64,000 nucleotides of DNA from Shewanella salipaludis (GCF_012911865.1 NZ_JAAXYH010000008.1:124001-188000), one strand, 5' to 3'; counted from the first letter of the stretch, positions 19,701 through 28,626 are shown. Numbers and translations are program-made. The notes: generated from the letters alone by a model not told the origin.

Positions 19701-20565
19701 GTTGAGTGACACAGCGTCAGTGAAAGTCAAAGAGGAAGCGGGTAAATTCAGCTTAACTTTCGACTGGGATACGGATAAAAACGCGAATGGTATTCTTATT
19801 CTCGAGTCCGGGGATATGAGTGCAATGAAGCAAGTGCCGTTCAGCATCACACGTAAAGATGAAGTGACTCAAATTGCCAATCTTTCTGACAGCATGGTTG
19901 CCGGAGAAGCGAACAGAGTCAGCTTCGAGGTTGCCGCCAACTTCACGGATGCAGATAAGGAATATTTATTTACGGCTCAGATGTCCGCCGGACATAAAGT
20001 CGAGAATATCTCCAATGGCGGAGTTCAGGAAGGCAACACTATTACTTGGACCGTGGTTCAGAAAGCGGACTCGGGTGAAAACTTATCGGTTGGGTTTGAT
20101 TTGGTGCCGACTAAGGCGGGTGATGCCTTTGCACTTAAACTGACTGATGAGCTCGATGGCGATATGGTCGAGAAGACTTATAAGTTTGGTGTTATGGAGG
20201 TTGCCCCTGTAGCCAACATAAGTGCGCCGACAGCTGTGCAAGAGCTTCAGGACGTAGTTGTCAATGGTACCTTATCTTCAGATGGTAATGATGATGCTCT
20301 GACGTATAAATGGGTGCAGACGGCAGGCAAAGTCGTTGCTACCGATACATCAGGCGGTAACTTGAGCTTCAAGGCTCCCGAAGTAGGAGAAGGCGGTGAT
20401 GTACTGTCGTTCAATCTGACAGTGACCGATACTCAAGGCAACTCAGATACTCAGTCAGTATCTATTGCCGTGAGTGACAAGCCAAGCGACGATGGTGGTG
20501 CGCTCGGTTGGTTATCTCTGCTGTTGGTGCCGTTCGCTTGGACACGCCGTAAACTGAAGGCATAA
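16768..20565 (+). CDS. Secreted S8 serine peptidase with GlyGly-CTERM tail
   Basis: A 1265-residue subtilisin-like protease beginning with GTG. Domains in order: signal peptide (about 1-22); I9-type propeptide (about 110-175); S8 catalytic domain with Asp in GIIDTGINTDHP (about 216), His in NGHGSHTAST (about 292) and Ser in LSGTSMASPHVAG (about 645); a PA domain inserted before the Ser (about 450-590); Fn3/pre-peptidase-like beta domains (about 730-1030); a PKD-like domain (about 1140-1235). It ends with DDGGALGWL, a hydrophobic stretch and the basic TRRKLKA, which is the GlyGly-CTERM sorting signal recognised by rhombosortase. It is probably sent out through type II secretion and surface-attached or released. 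Codon use is more AT-rich than its neighbours. Confidence 0.95.
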   Translation: MKSQVAIAVSAALMSMAMSVEAASQLEVSISKPNLKSGFITAMHSKGFAQDLNAGHSAVFTPEVNLPSGTYRYFVRLLESPVALYQGGIEGYQATSSDVVKGKSRKLDVNSQNVKSYRSFLNKRQDSVIQKATALLGELNVKQRTTLAYNGMVIEMTQAQATKLASVPGIAHINREILRKPMSDSGPAIIKAPTVWNGEATGVESKGEGMIVGIIDTGINTDHPSFADIGGDGYDHTNPWGPGVYSGDCAGDFPGLCNDKLIGVHSWPAVTDGYLDHDIDVPANGEDHNGHGSHTASTVAGNVLIDQAIVDAEGGNTDIKFARMSGVAPHANIVAYQVCVPGEDDAIGFNGCLPSLTVLAVEDAIEHGIDALNYSIGGGSSDPWNDADALAFLAARKAGIHVATSAGNSGPGPETVGSPGDAPWITTVAAYTHDRDFSEKTLDGFTGGDTAAPTKITGKSISGAFTGSIVYAGDFENPNDPEGDPAQCLKKFPENTFAPNTIVVCDRGAIARTAKGINVKAGGAAALVLANVQGGANSVVADAHVLPAINIDADQGDTLRAWLASGKGHTASISGTEVVHDDKLARVAAEFTSRGPNKSVPDVIAPSIAAPGVSIYAAYADSQSAAFKEFPDPSNFAFLSGTSMASPHVAGALTLLASIHPEWTPAEIQSALMLTANQKTLKDDGKTPSDFFDMGAGFADIEAAAKTGLVMDETYVDYVKADPALGGQPSQINLPTMANAKCVDTCTWTRTVKATKAGSWTASTLGVADGLVLTVTPASFELAEGATQELTVTANVAAASEGWNFANIKLAAEGMPEVKLPVAVMANGDNLPGSIDIVAGRTVGSMTYSGFVAKDLTNIKAGIYDKSSNVIAPQVLSVPEDGYDGIALTFSEVVPNIKFSTSSETAPDVDLRIVRHYGVDDDELVGSSAGPDSNESVAFTNLPAGTYYVLVDGYKASTPGGSDDVLLSVTSVLPTADSLSDTASVKVKEEAGKFSLTFDWDTDKNANGILILESGDMSAMKQVPFSITRKDEVTQIANLSDSMVAGEANRVSFEVAANFTDADKEYLFTAQMSAGHKVENISNGGVQEGNTITWTVVQKADSGENLSVGFDLVPTKAGDAFALKLTDELDGDMVEKTYKFGVMEVAPVANISAPTAVQELQDVVVNGTLSSDGNDDALTYKWVQTAGKVVATDTSGGNLSFKAPEVGEGGDVLSFNLTVTDTQGNSDTQSVSIAVSDKPSDDGGALGWLSLLLVPFAWTRRKLKA

Positions 20566-20589
20566 ACTTGCGATAGTTAATAAGTACCG

Positions 20590-20620
20590 AAAAAAGGCTA
20601 ACCTCAGGTTAGCCTTTTTT
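20590..20620 (+). terminator. Terminator after the subtilase gene
   Basis: AAAAAAGGCTAAC-CTCAG-GTTAGCCTTTTTT, a strong stem with T run 25 bases after the stop codon. Confidence 0.92.
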
Positions 20621-20746
20621 ATTTCCCCCAACTGGGTCGCTATAAAGCGAGTCACATATGGCAAGTGGGCAGGATATCCGTCATGGGTTTGTTGGTTATT
20701 GCTGCTCCTGCGGCTGTTCCATTCACGCCTATTCCACTGCCATGAA

Positions 20747-21208
20747 TTAAGGCTTTACCGATCTGACTATGGGGTTTTGCAGGCTGATGAGGGTCTCGGT
20801 GGACTGGATTTCATCTATGGACTGGATGCGGTTGATCAGCACATGTTGCAGACCGTCGATGGATTGACACATGACCTTGACGAAGACGCTGTAGTTGCCC
20901 GTGGTGTAGTAGGCTTCGACCACTTCTTCCAGGGCGTTGAGTTTGGCGATGGCGGCCGGGTAGTCACCGGCGCTCTTGAGATTGATGCCTATGAAGCAAC
21001 AGACGTCGTAACCCAGGGCCTTGGGATTGACAGTGATCTGGGCGCCAGTGATGATCCCCGCCTGCTTCATCTTCTCGACCCGCACATGAATGGTGCCGGC
21101 GCTGACCCCGAAACGCTTGGCCAGTTCGGCGAAGGGGGTGCGCGCATCCTGCATCAGGGCCTGAAGGATTTGATTGTCTAGTTGATCGCGTTGAAATGAT
21201 GCATCCAC
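20747..21208 (-). CDS. asnC: Transcriptional regulator AsnC
   Basis: A 153-residue Lrp/AsnC-family regulator. The N-terminal helix-turn-helix reads TPFAELAKRFGVSAGTIHVR (about 24-43), nearly as in E. coli AsnC, and the C-terminal RAM domain carries YYTTGNYSVFVKV, the asparagine-sensing region, and TETLISLQNP. AsnC senses asparagine and in E. coli activates asnA. Here asnA is not adjacent; the upstream gene is rluA on the same strand. Two copies of ATAAATTTACG just upstream may be an autoregulatory operator or promoter elements. Confidence 0.93.
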   Translation of the reverse strand: MDASFQRDQLDNQILQALMQDARTPFAELAKRFGVSAGTIHVRVEKMKQAGIITGAQITVNPKALGYDVCCFIGINLKSAGDYPAAIAKLNALEEVVEAYYTTGNYSVFVKVMCQSIDGLQHVLINRIQSIDEIQSTETLISLQNPIVRSVKP

Positions 21209-21221
21209 AGCTTAGTGCTCT

Positions 21222-21250
21222 ATAAATTTACGAATAGCGATAAATTTACG
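21222..21250. promoter_or_regulatory. Direct repeat upstream of asnC
   Basis: ATAAATTTACG occurs at 21222-21232 and again at 21240-21250, 18 bases apart, 14 bases upstream of the asnC start. The AT-rich words could be regulator half-sites; identity unknown. Confidence 0.45.
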
Positions 21251-21303
21251 TCTTTTGCTGATAATTGGCCAGAGCTAAAGCGGCTTTTAATGCAAACAGT
21301 GAA

Positions 21304-21978
21304 TTATTGATTTCCCTCGGCGGTTGCAAAGGGCACCTCGCAACTGAAGCTCATGGCTTCGCCGCTGTAGGGATGGGTGAAGCTCAGCTCGGCGGCATGC
21401 AGCAAGAGTCGCGCTGCCAGGCTCTTGGCCAGGGGATCGGCGTAGAAGCCATCGCCGAGAATGGGATGACCGAGTGCCATCATGTGTACCCTCAGCTGGT
21501 GGGAGCGGCCGGTGACAGGGGTGAGCCTGACCAGGGTCGAACGCCGGCCGCGGCTGATGATCTCCACATGGGTCAAGGATGGCTTGCCGAGCTGGTGATC
21601 GACCTTCTGCTTGGGGCGGTTGGGCCAGTCACAGATCAGCGGCAGCTCGACGCTGCAGGGGGCGCTGACATGGCCGGCGACCCGGGCGAAATAGATCTTA
21701 TGGGTCTCGCGGTCGCGAAATTGGCGCTTGAGTTCACGCTCGGCGCTGCGTCTCAGGGCCACCACCATGACGCCTGAGGTCGCCATGTCCAATCGGTGGA
21801 CTATCTGGCTGTTGGGATGCTGGGCCAAAATGCGTGAATAGATGCTGTCGCTGTGGGCCGGATCCCGACCAGGCACAGACAAGAGCCCCGAGGGCTTATT
21901 CACCACCATGATGTCTTTGTCTTGGTAGAGTATCTCCAGCCAAGGGGTGGTCGGCGGTTGGTAAATAAAGTCAGTCAT
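21304..21978 (-). CDS. rluA: Dual-specificity RNA pseudouridine synthase RluA
   Basis: A 224-residue enzyme that makes pseudouridine at U746 of 23S rRNA and U32 of several tRNAs. The catalytic aspartate is in VHRLDMATSGVMV (about residue 64), the RluA-family signature. The later GRSHQLRVHM and GHPILGD motifs are also present. The start at 21978 gives MTDFIYQPP and a length close to E. coli RluA (219); the frame runs further upstream without a ribosome site. It is 95 bases upstream of asnC on the same strand. Confidence 0.92.
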   Translation of the reverse strand: MTDFIYQPPTTPWLEILYQDKDIMVVNKPSGLLSVPGRDPAHSDSIYSRILAQHPNSQIVHRLDMATSGVMVVALRRSAERELKRQFRDRETHKIYFARVAGHVSAPCSVELPLICDWPNRPKQKVDHQLGKPSLTHVEIISRGRRSTLVRLTPVTGRSHQLRVHMMALGHPILGDGFYADPLAKSLAARLLLHAAELSFTHPYSGEAMSFSCEVPFATAEGNQ

Positions 21979-22261
21979 GAGATTTGGCCTGGTTATCTGT
22001 GCGCGGCAAAGATACCCTCGCATTCGTATGGGTGCAAGCCCTATCATCTGGGCCGTTGCTGGGCTGCGCCGATCTGAGGAATGGCCCGCAGCCAAGGTCC
22101 GCAGTAAAGGCAAGTGCCGGTGCCGCCGGTGTCGGCTGACAAAGAGCGAGTAGCAAAGGAGAATCCGAGCTAAAATGCGCTCTTACGCAAGGACAAGCCG
22201 GGGCGATTCACTTAAACTTCTGCCTGGACCCCCACTTTTCTGCCAGTCTGGAGCCTTAAAG

Positions 22262-23263
22262 ATGAAAATGGCTTTCTTCAGTGCCAAGCACTACGACATA
22301 GAGCACTTCAACCGCATCAATGCCGATCCTGCTACCCGAACGGCTATTCAGATAGACTATTTCGATTCCCGGCTATGCCCCAAGACGGCCAAGCTGGCCC
22401 ATGGCGCCAGCGTAGTTTGCGCCTTCGTCAACGACGACCTGAGTGACGCCGTGTTGAGCGAGTTGGCCGAGCACGGCACCCGGATCATCGCCATGCGCTG
22501 CGCCGGTTTCAACAACGTAGATCTCGAGGCCGCCAAGCGCCTGGGGCTCAAGGTGGTGAATGTGCCTGCCTATTCTCCCGAGTCTGTGGCCGAACACACA
22601 ATAGCCCTGATCCTGACCCTGAACCGCAAGATACATAAGGCCTATCAACGCACCCGGGACGCCAACTTTTCCCTCGAGGGCCTGGTCGGCTTCAACCTGT
22701 TCGGCAAAACCGTCGGGGTGATAGGCACGGGCAAGATAGGCCTGGCCACCATCAAGATATTACTGGGATTCGGCTGCAAGGTGCTGGCCCACGATCCTTT
22801 CCCCAATCCCAAGGTGGCTGAGCTAGGTATCGCCTATCTGCCGCTCGCCGAGCTGTACCCCAAGTGTGACATCATCAGCCTGCATTGCCCGCTGACGGCG
22901 GACAATCTGCATCTGCTGAATAAGGATAGCTTCGCGCAGATGAAGCCTGGGGTGATGGTGATCAACACCAGCCGCGGCGGCCTGCTGGATGCCCCGGATG
23001 CCATGGAAGCCCTGAAATCGGGCCGGATTGGCGCCCTGGGGATGGACGTGTATGAGAACGAGAAGGAGCTGTTCTTCGAAGATAAGTCCAACGAGATCAT
23101 CCAGGACGATGTGTTTCGCCGGCTGTCGGCCTGCCACAATGTGATCTTCACCGGCCATCAGGCCTTCCTCACCGAAGAGGCGCTCAATGCCATAGCCGGT
23201 ACCACCTTGGGCAATGTGCAGACACTGCTCAGGGGCGAATCATCGGCTAATGAGTTGTATTAA
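22262..23263 (+). CDS. ldhA: D-lactate dehydrogenase (fermentative type)
   Basis: A 333-residue NAD-dependent 2-hydroxyacid dehydrogenase that reduces pyruvate to D-lactate. The Rossmann motif GVIGTGKIG (about 152-160) and the conserved INTSRGGLLD (about 232) with catalytic Arg are visible. The proton-donor His lies in TGHQAFLTEEAL (about 296), as in LdhA of E. coli (329 residues). The ATG at 22262 follows CTTAAAG; another ATG two codons on is possible. The upstream in-frame extension has no ribosome site. Confidence 0.92.
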   Translation: MKMAFFSAKHYDIEHFNRINADPATRTAIQIDYFDSRLCPKTAKLAHGASVVCAFVNDDLSDAVLSELAEHGTRIIAMRCAGFNNVDLEAAKRLGLKVVNVPAYSPESVAEHTIALILTLNRKIHKAYQRTRDANFSLEGLVGFNLFGKTVGVIGTGKIGLATIKILLGFGCKVLAHDPFPNPKVAELGIAYLPLAELYPKCDIISLHCPLTADNLHLLNKDSFAQMKPGVMVINTSRGGLLDAPDAMEALKSGRIGALGMDVYENEKELFFEDKSNEIIQDDVFRRLSACHNVIFTGHQAFLTEEALNAIAGTTLGNVQTLLRGESSANELY

Positions 23264-23338
23264 AAATTATTTGTCAGGCTCTCGCGCAAGTTCAGTGCGA
23301 GCGAGGGACCAAATTCGCTTAAGTGAGAGTAAGAGATT

Positions 23339-24076
23339 ATGTTAGTGACCACAGAGGTTCAGGATATCGACACTCAGACCGGCAAGATGCGCACCTATGT
23401 GTATCGGCCGGCCGCCGAGGGCCGTTTCGGCACTGTGATCTTCTATTCGGAGATCTTCCAGCAAACCGCTCCCATCGCCAGGGCGGCTTGCATGCTGGCG
23501 GGCCATGGCTTTGTGGTGCTGGTGCCCGAGGTATTTCACGAACTCAATCCCCCGGGCACTGTGCTGGCCTACGATGATGTGGGTAAAGACAAGGGCAACC
23601 AGGATAAGTTTGCCAAGCCGCTGGAACAACATGACAGCGATACCCAGGCATTGCTCGATTTTGCCGCTCGCCAGGCGTTTTGTAATGGCAAGGTCGGCGC
23701 CATGGGGGTCTGCATAGGTGGGCATCTGGCGTACCGTGCCGCGCTCAATCCGCGGCTTGAGGGCGCTTTTTGTCTGTATGCGACGGATATCCACTCCAAC
23801 AGCTTGCCATGCAAGGCGGGCAATGACTCTCTGAGCCGCACGGCGGACATTCGGGGAGAGCTGTTCATGGTGTGGGGCAAGCAAGATCCCCATGTCCCGA
23901 GCGCAGGCAGGCAAGTGATCCACCGCAGGCTGGAGGATACGGGGCGTCACTTCAGTTGGCTGGAGGTCAATGCCCAGCATGCCTTCATGCGTGACGAAGG
24001 TGACAGGTACGATCCCGCCCTGGCGCTGCAGATGTACCTGCAGGCGAATGCCTTCTTCCAGCGCTTGCTCGGCTAA
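23339..24076 (+). CDS. Dienelactone hydrolase-family protein
   Basis: A 245-residue cytoplasmic alpha/beta hydrolase. The nucleophile is a cysteine in MGVCIGGHLAYR (about residue 123), as in dienelactone hydrolases, with the Asp in VWGKQDPHVP (about 182) and the His in NAQHAFMRDEG (about 212) completing the triad. The family opens lactones in catechol degradation, but many homologues are of unknown substrate. No aromatic degradation genes lie nearby, so the true substrate is open. The start follows GTAAGAG weakly. Confidence 0.85.
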   Translation: MLVTTEVQDIDTQTGKMRTYVYRPAAEGRFGTVIFYSEIFQQTAPIARAACMLAGHGFVVLVPEVFHELNPPGTVLAYDDVGKDKGNQDKFAKPLEQHDSDTQALLDFAARQAFCNGKVGAMGVCIGGHLAYRAALNPRLEGAFCLYATDIHSNSLPCKAGNDSLSRTADIRGELFMVWGKQDPHVPSAGRQVIHRRLEDTGRHFSWLEVNAQHAFMRDEGDRYDPALALQMYLQANAFFQRLLG

Positions 24077-24268
24077 GGCCGGCTTTGCCTGCTTCTCGCC
24101 GCAAATAGGCCGGCAAACGGCGAGATAAATGCAGGCAAGCCGGGTGGGATTTGGCATAATAGCGCCCAATTGAAACCCCGACGAATGCCCGGCGGCGTTA
24201 TCCAGTCGATGACGAACCGCCCGCGTTTGCCCATTGCTCAAGCCCGTCTTGCGCCGAGATGCCAGCCC

Positions 24269-25012
24269 ATGTCCGATATGAAGTTGTTACATGAAACCCA
24301 GGATGCCCTCGGGCCGATCCGCGTGTTCGATGACGGCACGGCCCGAGTCCTGTCTTTCGGTGACAATGACGAGCAGAGCAAGTTGCTCAAGGCGGCACCT
24401 CATATTCCCCAGCACACCTATGTGCAGGCCATGCTGTTGATCTTGCTGTTTTGTCGTCCCAAGAGCGCCATAGTGCTGGGACTGGGTGGCGGCGCCCTAA
24501 TCCATGCGCTGCGGCGCTTCGATGCCGGCATCAAGCTGTCGGCGGTAGAGCTCAGGGAGGAAGTGATCGCCCTGGCCAAGCGCTTTTTTCAGCTGCCGCT
24601 CGGCAAGAAACTCAACATCATTCATCAGGACGCCAATCAGTTTTTGAGTGACGCAGGGCATAAGAAGGTCGATGTGATCTTCGCCGACATGTATGTCGAG
24701 AAAGGCATAGACAAGGGCCAGGTCTCGGCGCGGTTCATCGGCCATTGTGCCGCCCAGCTCAAGGCCGATGGGCATCTGGTGCTCAACTGCTGGAAGGAAC
24801 ATAGCCAGGACAGAGAGCTGCTGGCCCATCTGCAAGTGCATTTCAAGGAGGTTCGTGCCTGCCTGACCGGCGGTGGCAACTGGGTGGTGTTCGCCGCCAA
24901 GGTGCCCCAGGACGCCACGGCGTCTGGGCTCAAGGCCGCGGCCCAGGACTTGTCACAGCAACTGGACTTCGCCCTCGGCCGTTCCCTGACCCGCTTCGGC
25001 CCATGGGAATAG
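24269..25012 (+). CDS. Spermidine synthase-like methyltransferase-fold protein
   Basis: A 247-residue protein with the Rossmann motif VLGLGGGALIHAL (about residues 71-83), the following acidic AVELREEV and the IHQDANQFL and DVIFADMY segments, as in SpeE-like aminopropyltransferases. The aspartate of the polyamine site in true SpeE lies in a D-x-x-D pattern, which is not clear here (FADMYVEKGID), so polyamine synthesis is uncertain. The ATG at 24269 (MSDMKLL) is chosen as the first start after which the protein looks like the family; the longer frame has no ribosome site. Confidence 0.75.
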   Translation: MSDMKLLHETQDALGPIRVFDDGTARVLSFGDNDEQSKLLKAAPHIPQHTYVQAMLLILLFCRPKSAIVLGLGGGALIHALRRFDAGIKLSAVELREEVIALAKRFFQLPLGKKLNIIHQDANQFLSDAGHKKVDVIFADMYVEKGIDKGQVSARFIGHCAAQLKADGHLVLNCWKEHSQDRELLAHLQVHFKEVRACLTGGGNWVVFAAKVPQDATASGLKAAAQDLSQQLDFALGRSLTRFGPWE

Positions 25013-25247
25013 CCGCCGCACTTTCATGGCCGTACTTGCATGGCCTTGCCTGAGTCCAGCCCCCTGGGGGCTCACAGCCTTGAGCCGGATGCCCGGGGCA
25101 TGAGCCCCTGGCATCCCATTATAAAAAACCGATTAAGCCGATAGTTTTTATCCGTTACAATTAATTTTTCCGATTGCGTAGTATGACTTCCATCGACAGG
25201 GAAGATGAAGTTTTCCTGTTACTTTCAAGCAGAAAATGGAGCGTCAA
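25013..25247. promoter_or_regulatory. ahpC upstream region, possible OxyR site
   Basis: The left half has GC-rich inverted repeats (CCCCTGGGGG near 25060 and GGGGCATGAGCCCC near 25095) that could terminate the previous gene. The AT-rich right half includes ATAGTTTTTATC (25141-25152), which matches one OxyR half-element ATAG-N-T-N3-A-N-C; the second half is poor. Regulation by OxyR is expected for ahpC in this group, but the site is weak by eye. Confidence 0.3.
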
Positions 25248-25817
25248 ATGACTCAATCTATCATCAACACCCATATCAAACCTTTCAGCGCCACCGCCTT
25301 CCACCAGGGCGAATTCGTCCCTGTGACAGAGCAAGATCTACTGGGCAAGTGGTCCGTGGTGTTCTTCTACCCGGCCGACTTTACCTTCGTCTGTCCAACC
25401 GAGCTGGGCGACATGGCCGATTACTACGACAAGCTGCAGGCCATGGGCGTGGAAGTCTATTCGGTATCGACCGACACTCACTTCACCCACAAGGCCTGGC
25501 ACGATACCTCGGATACCATCAACAAGATCCAATTCCCCATGCTGGCCGATCCCACAGGTGCCATCAGCCGTAACTTCGGCGTGATGATCGAGGAAGAAGG
25601 CCTGGCACTGCGCGGCACCTTCGTGATCAACCCAGAAGGACAGATCAAGGTCAGCGAAGTGCATGATCTGGGCATAGGTCGCAGCGCCCAGGAGCTGGTG
25701 CGTAAAATTCAGGCCGCTCAGTATGTGGCGACCCATGACGGTGAAGTCTGTCCGGCCAAATGGCAACCGGGTGACGACACTCTGGCGCCTTCCCTGGATC
25801 TGGTCGGTAAGATCTAA
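25248..25817 (+). CDS. ahpC: Alkyl hydroperoxide reductase peroxidase subunit AhpC
   Basis: A 189-residue typical 2-Cys peroxiredoxin that reduces hydrogen peroxide and organic peroxides. The peroxidatic cysteine is in FTFVCPTELGD (about residue 48), and the resolving cysteine in GEVCPAKW (about 168). The start follows GGAGCG with the in-frame ATG four codons upstream being less well placed. Its partner AhpF follows after 163 bases on the same strand. Confidence 0.97.
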   Translation: MTQSIINTHIKPFSATAFHQGEFVPVTEQDLLGKWSVVFFYPADFTFVCPTELGDMADYYDKLQAMGVEVYSVSTDTHFTHKAWHDTSDTINKIQFPMLADPTGAISRNFGVMIEEEGLALRGTFVINPEGQIKVSEVHDLGIGRSAQELVRKIQAAQYVATHDGEVCPAKWQPGDDTLAPSLDLVGKI

Positions 25818-25980
25818 GGCCAGGTCTTAGCCTGAGTCACCCGGGCAGGTTCTGTGCCCGGGTGACAACTTACCGCCTTTGCAGGCCAGTCAAGTTACAG
25901 AAGCGACTCGGGTGAATGCAGTCATTCACATCATTATATCGGGTGCGCGCAGCCAATCACTGACAGTCCAGGGAGTCGTC

Positions 25981-27588
25981 ATGTTAGATACGAATTTAAA
26001 AAATCAACTGCAAACCTATTTGCAAAACCTCAAAACACCGGTTGAGCTGCTCGTGTCGGCTGATGTGGACAATAAGTCGCTGGAACTGCGACGCCTGGCC
26101 GAGGACATTGTCAGCCTCTCCCCATTGGTGAGCCTCAAGGCCGTCGACGGCGAGCGCACACCGGCGATGACTCTGGTCAACCCACAGAGCAACACCAGGA
26201 TAAGCTTTGCCGGTTTGCCCATGGGCCACGAATTCACCTCGCTGGTGCTGGCGCTGCTGCATAGCGGTGGCCATCCCACCAAACTCGGCGACGAACAAAT
26301 AGCGCAGATACGTGAGCTGCCTGGCACTTACCGCTTCGAGACCTATGTGTCGCTCAGCTGCCAGAACTGCCCTGATGTAGTGCAGGCGCTCAACATGATG
26401 GCGGCCATCAACCCCAATATCACCAATGTGATGATCGACGGCGCCCTGTTTCAGGACGAAGTGAATGAGCGCAACATAATGGCCGTGCCTTCCGTCTATC
26501 TGAACGGCGAACCTTTCGCTCAGGGCCGCATCAGCCTGGCCGAAATACTCAACAAGCTGGATACCAAGGCCGCGAGCCGCAAGGCCGAGGCCATCGATGC
26601 CAAAGCCCCCTTCGAGGTGCTGGTGGTCGGTGGTGGCCCAGCGGGCGCCGCCGCGGCCATTTATGCGGCCCGTAAGGGCTTGCGCACCGGCATAGTTGCC
26701 GACAAGTTTGGGGGGCAGGTGGCCGAAACCGTCGGCATTGAAAACTTCATCTCGGTACAGGCGACCCAGGGGCCCAAGCTGGTGGCCAACCTGGAAGCCC
26801 ATGTGCGCGACTATGAGGTCGACATCATGGACAACCAGAGAGCCATGTCACTCGCCTCCCTCGGACAGACAAGCCAGGGACTGTTCGAACTCGAACTGGC
26901 CAGCGGCGCCAAGCTGCGCAGCCGCACTGTATTACTTGCCACGGGTGCCCGCTGGCGTGAAATGAATGTGCCAGGCGAGCAGGAATACCGTGGCAAGGGC
27001 GTGGCTTACTGCCCCCACTGCGACGGTCCACTGTTCAAGGGCAAGCGGGTGGCGGTGATCGGCGGCGGCAACTCGGGTATCGAAGCGGCCATAGATCTGG
27101 CCAACCTGGTCGAACATGTGACGGTGCTGGAGTTCGATGCCAGGCTGCGTGCCGATGAGGTGTTGCAGCGCAAGGCGCAATCCATGGGCAATATCAAGAT
27201 CATCACCCAGGCCCAGACCACTGAGGTGACCGGCGATGGCACCAGGGTCAATGGCCTGAACTACACAGACAGGCAGACGGGCGCCAGCCATCATCTGGCG
27301 CTGGCGGGGATCTTCGTGCAGATAGGCCTGGTGCCCAACGCCGAATGGCTCAAGGGCACGCTCGAGCTCACGCCCAGGGGGGAGATCTTGGTCGATGCCC
27401 GCGGGCAAACCTCTATCCCAGGCGTCTTTGCCGCCGGCGACGTGACCGACTCGCCATTCAAGCAGATCATCATCGCCATGGGCAGCGGTGCGACCGCCTC
27501 ACTCGGGGCCTTCGACTACCTGATCCGTCACAGCGATGAGAGCCTAGATAAGGGCGCAGCCCCCGAGAAGGACGTCGAGGCGGCCTAA
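25981..27588 (+). CDS. ahpF: Alkyl hydroperoxide reductase subunit F
   Basis: A 535-residue flavoprotein that passes electrons from NADH to AhpC. The N-terminal double thioredoxin-fold domain has CQNC (about residue 130). The FAD-binding motif [19 protein letters not shown] is near 215, the redox-active CPHC in YCPHCDG near 345, the NADH motif [12 protein letters not shown] next, and the C-terminal FAD motif [12 protein letters not shown] near 480. The start ATG at 25981 is 34 codons into the open frame and matches the start of the family. It ends before a strong terminator, closing the ahpC-ahpF unit. Confidence 0.97.
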   Translation: MLDTNLKNQLQTYLQNLKTPVELLVSADVDNKSLELRRLAEDIVSLSPLVSLKAVDGERTPAMTLVNPQSNTRISFAGLPMGHEFTSLVLALLHSGGHPTKLGDEQIAQIRELPGTYRFETYVSLSCQNCPDVVQALNMMAAINPNITNVMIDGALFQDEVNERNIMAVPSVYLNGEPFAQGRISLAEILNKLDTKAASRKAEAIDAKAPFEVLVVGGGPAGAAAAIYAARKGLRTGIVADKFGGQVAETVGIENFISVQATQGPKLVANLEAHVRDYEVDIMDNQRAMSLASLGQTSQGLFELELASGAKLRSRTVLLATGARWREMNVPGEQEYRGKGVAYCPHCDGPLFKGKRVAVIGGGNSGIEAAIDLANLVEHVTVLEFDARLRADEVLQRKAQSMGNIKIITQAQTTEVTGDGTRVNGLNYTDRQTGASHHLALAGIFVQIGLVPNAEWLKGTLELTPRGEILVDARGQTSIPGVFAAGDVTDSPFKQIIIAMGSGATASLGAFDYLIRHSDESLDKGAAPEKDVEAA

Positions 27589-27619
27589 GGCTCAGGGAGC
27601 ATGGCAGTGAAAAGCCAAC

Positions 27620-27647
27620 AAAAAGCCAGCACGAGTGCTGGCTTTTT
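27620..27647 (+). terminator. Terminator after ahpF
   Basis: AAAAAGCCAGCAC-GA-GTGCTGGCTTTTT, a strong hairpin with flanking A and T runs 32 bases after the ahpF stop. It may also serve the minus-strand gene that ends at 27699. Confidence 0.92.
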
Positions 27648-27698
27648 GTGGTTTGAACATCCGCCCGGCTCTTGCGTGAGCCGCCGCATTTCTCCGTA

Positions 27699-27890
27699 TC
27701 AGACCATCACATCTATGTTGTGGCCCGTGTTATTCACCGGGGCGGGGGCAATGGCGGCGGCATCGATCAGCTGCATGACCATCTCGCCCTGCATCTCTTG
27801 TTGCTGTTTCGCCAGCTGCATGACTTTCACATTGACGTTGTCGTTGCTGACATTGTTGGGCTGAGCCGGGGCATTGATAGCGAGTGGCAT
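27699..27890 (-). CDS. YjfB-family small protein
   Basis: A 63-residue protein starting MPLAINAP and ending NIDVMV. The pattern of a short N-terminal stretch, a central helix rich in Gln, Met and Val (VKVMQLAKQQQEMQGEMVMQ, here at about residues 21-40) and a C-terminal GHNIDVMV is typical of the YjfB putative motility protein family, whose function is not established. The ATG at 27890 is preceded by AGAGACCC. No other motility gene is near. Confidence 0.7.
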   Translation of the reverse strand: MPLAINAPAQPNNVSNDNVNVKVMQLAKQQQEMQGEMVMQLIDAAAIAPAPVNNTGHNIDVMV

Positions 27891-28102
27891 CTGGGTCTCT
27901 CTAACATTCCATGGATAAAGCTTGTATCGGCCCAGGCAGGCCAAACTTTAGCCTGCATGATCAATGTTTTCCCGGCGGCGCATATTGGGTTCTGGCATGG
28001 CGCGCGGCCCTCTGGGCTATGGCGTTATGGGCTATGGCGTTCTTCCGGGAATAGAAGTATATTGCACACAACTTATATCGATTATCTCTCTTAGGTGTGA
28101 AA

Positions 28103-28549
28103 ATGTCTGCAGCCGATGAAAACCTATGCCTGGACAACCAGGTGTGCTTCGCCCTCTACAGCGCCGCCAACGCCATGGTGCGGGCCTATCGCCCCCTGCT
28201 GGACAAGCTGGATCTGACCTATCCCCAATACCTGGTCATGCTGGTGTTGTGGCAGGAGCAAGGGATCAGCGTCAAGACCCTGGGGGATAGGCTGCATCTG
28301 GACTCGGGTACCCTGACGCCGCTGCTGAAACGGCTGGAGGCCAAGGGGCTGGTGAGCCGTGGCCGCAGCGAGCGTGACGAGCGGGTGCGGGTACTGCAGC
28401 TGACCCAGGCGGGTGGCGAGCTGAAACTCGCCGCCGGGGGCGTTCCCGAACAGATGCGCTGCAAGGTGGGCGGCTCCACCGAAGAGCTGCTGGCCTTGAA
28501 GGCCCTATGCGAGCAGGCGCTGGAGCGGCTCAGCCCGGCCCAGGACTGA
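28103..28549 (+). CDS. MarR-family regulator, OhrR-like
   Basis: A 148-residue winged-helix regulator. The N-terminus has ENLCLDNQVCFALYSA, in which the first cysteine sits where OhrR proteins hold the peroxide-sensing cysteine. The DNA-binding part includes GDRLHLDSGTLTPLLKRLE (about 68-86) and the wing RSERDERVRVLQLT. OhrR normally represses ohr, an organic hydroperoxide reductase gene, but ohr is not beside it here. The GTG two codons upstream could also be the start. A target in this locus, for example the GlpD-like gene downstream, is possible. Confidence 0.85.
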   Translation: MSAADENLCLDNQVCFALYSAANAMVRAYRPLLDKLDLTYPQYLVMLVLWQEQGISVKTLGDRLHLDSGTLTPLLKRLEAKGLVSRGRSERDERVRVLQLTQAGGELKLAAGGVPEQMRCKVGGSTEELLALKALCEQALERLSPAQD

Positions 28550-28626
28550 GGATTAGAGACGCTGGATACAGGGCTCTAGACACAGGGCAGGGCTCTTATA
28601 TTGGGATCGCAGCTTAAGGAAGTTAC

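Noticed and set aside
25141..25177. Full OxyR operator before ahpC
   Set aside because: Only the first half (ATAGTTTTTATC) fits; the second half has too many mismatches to call, so it is kept only as a weak regulatory note.
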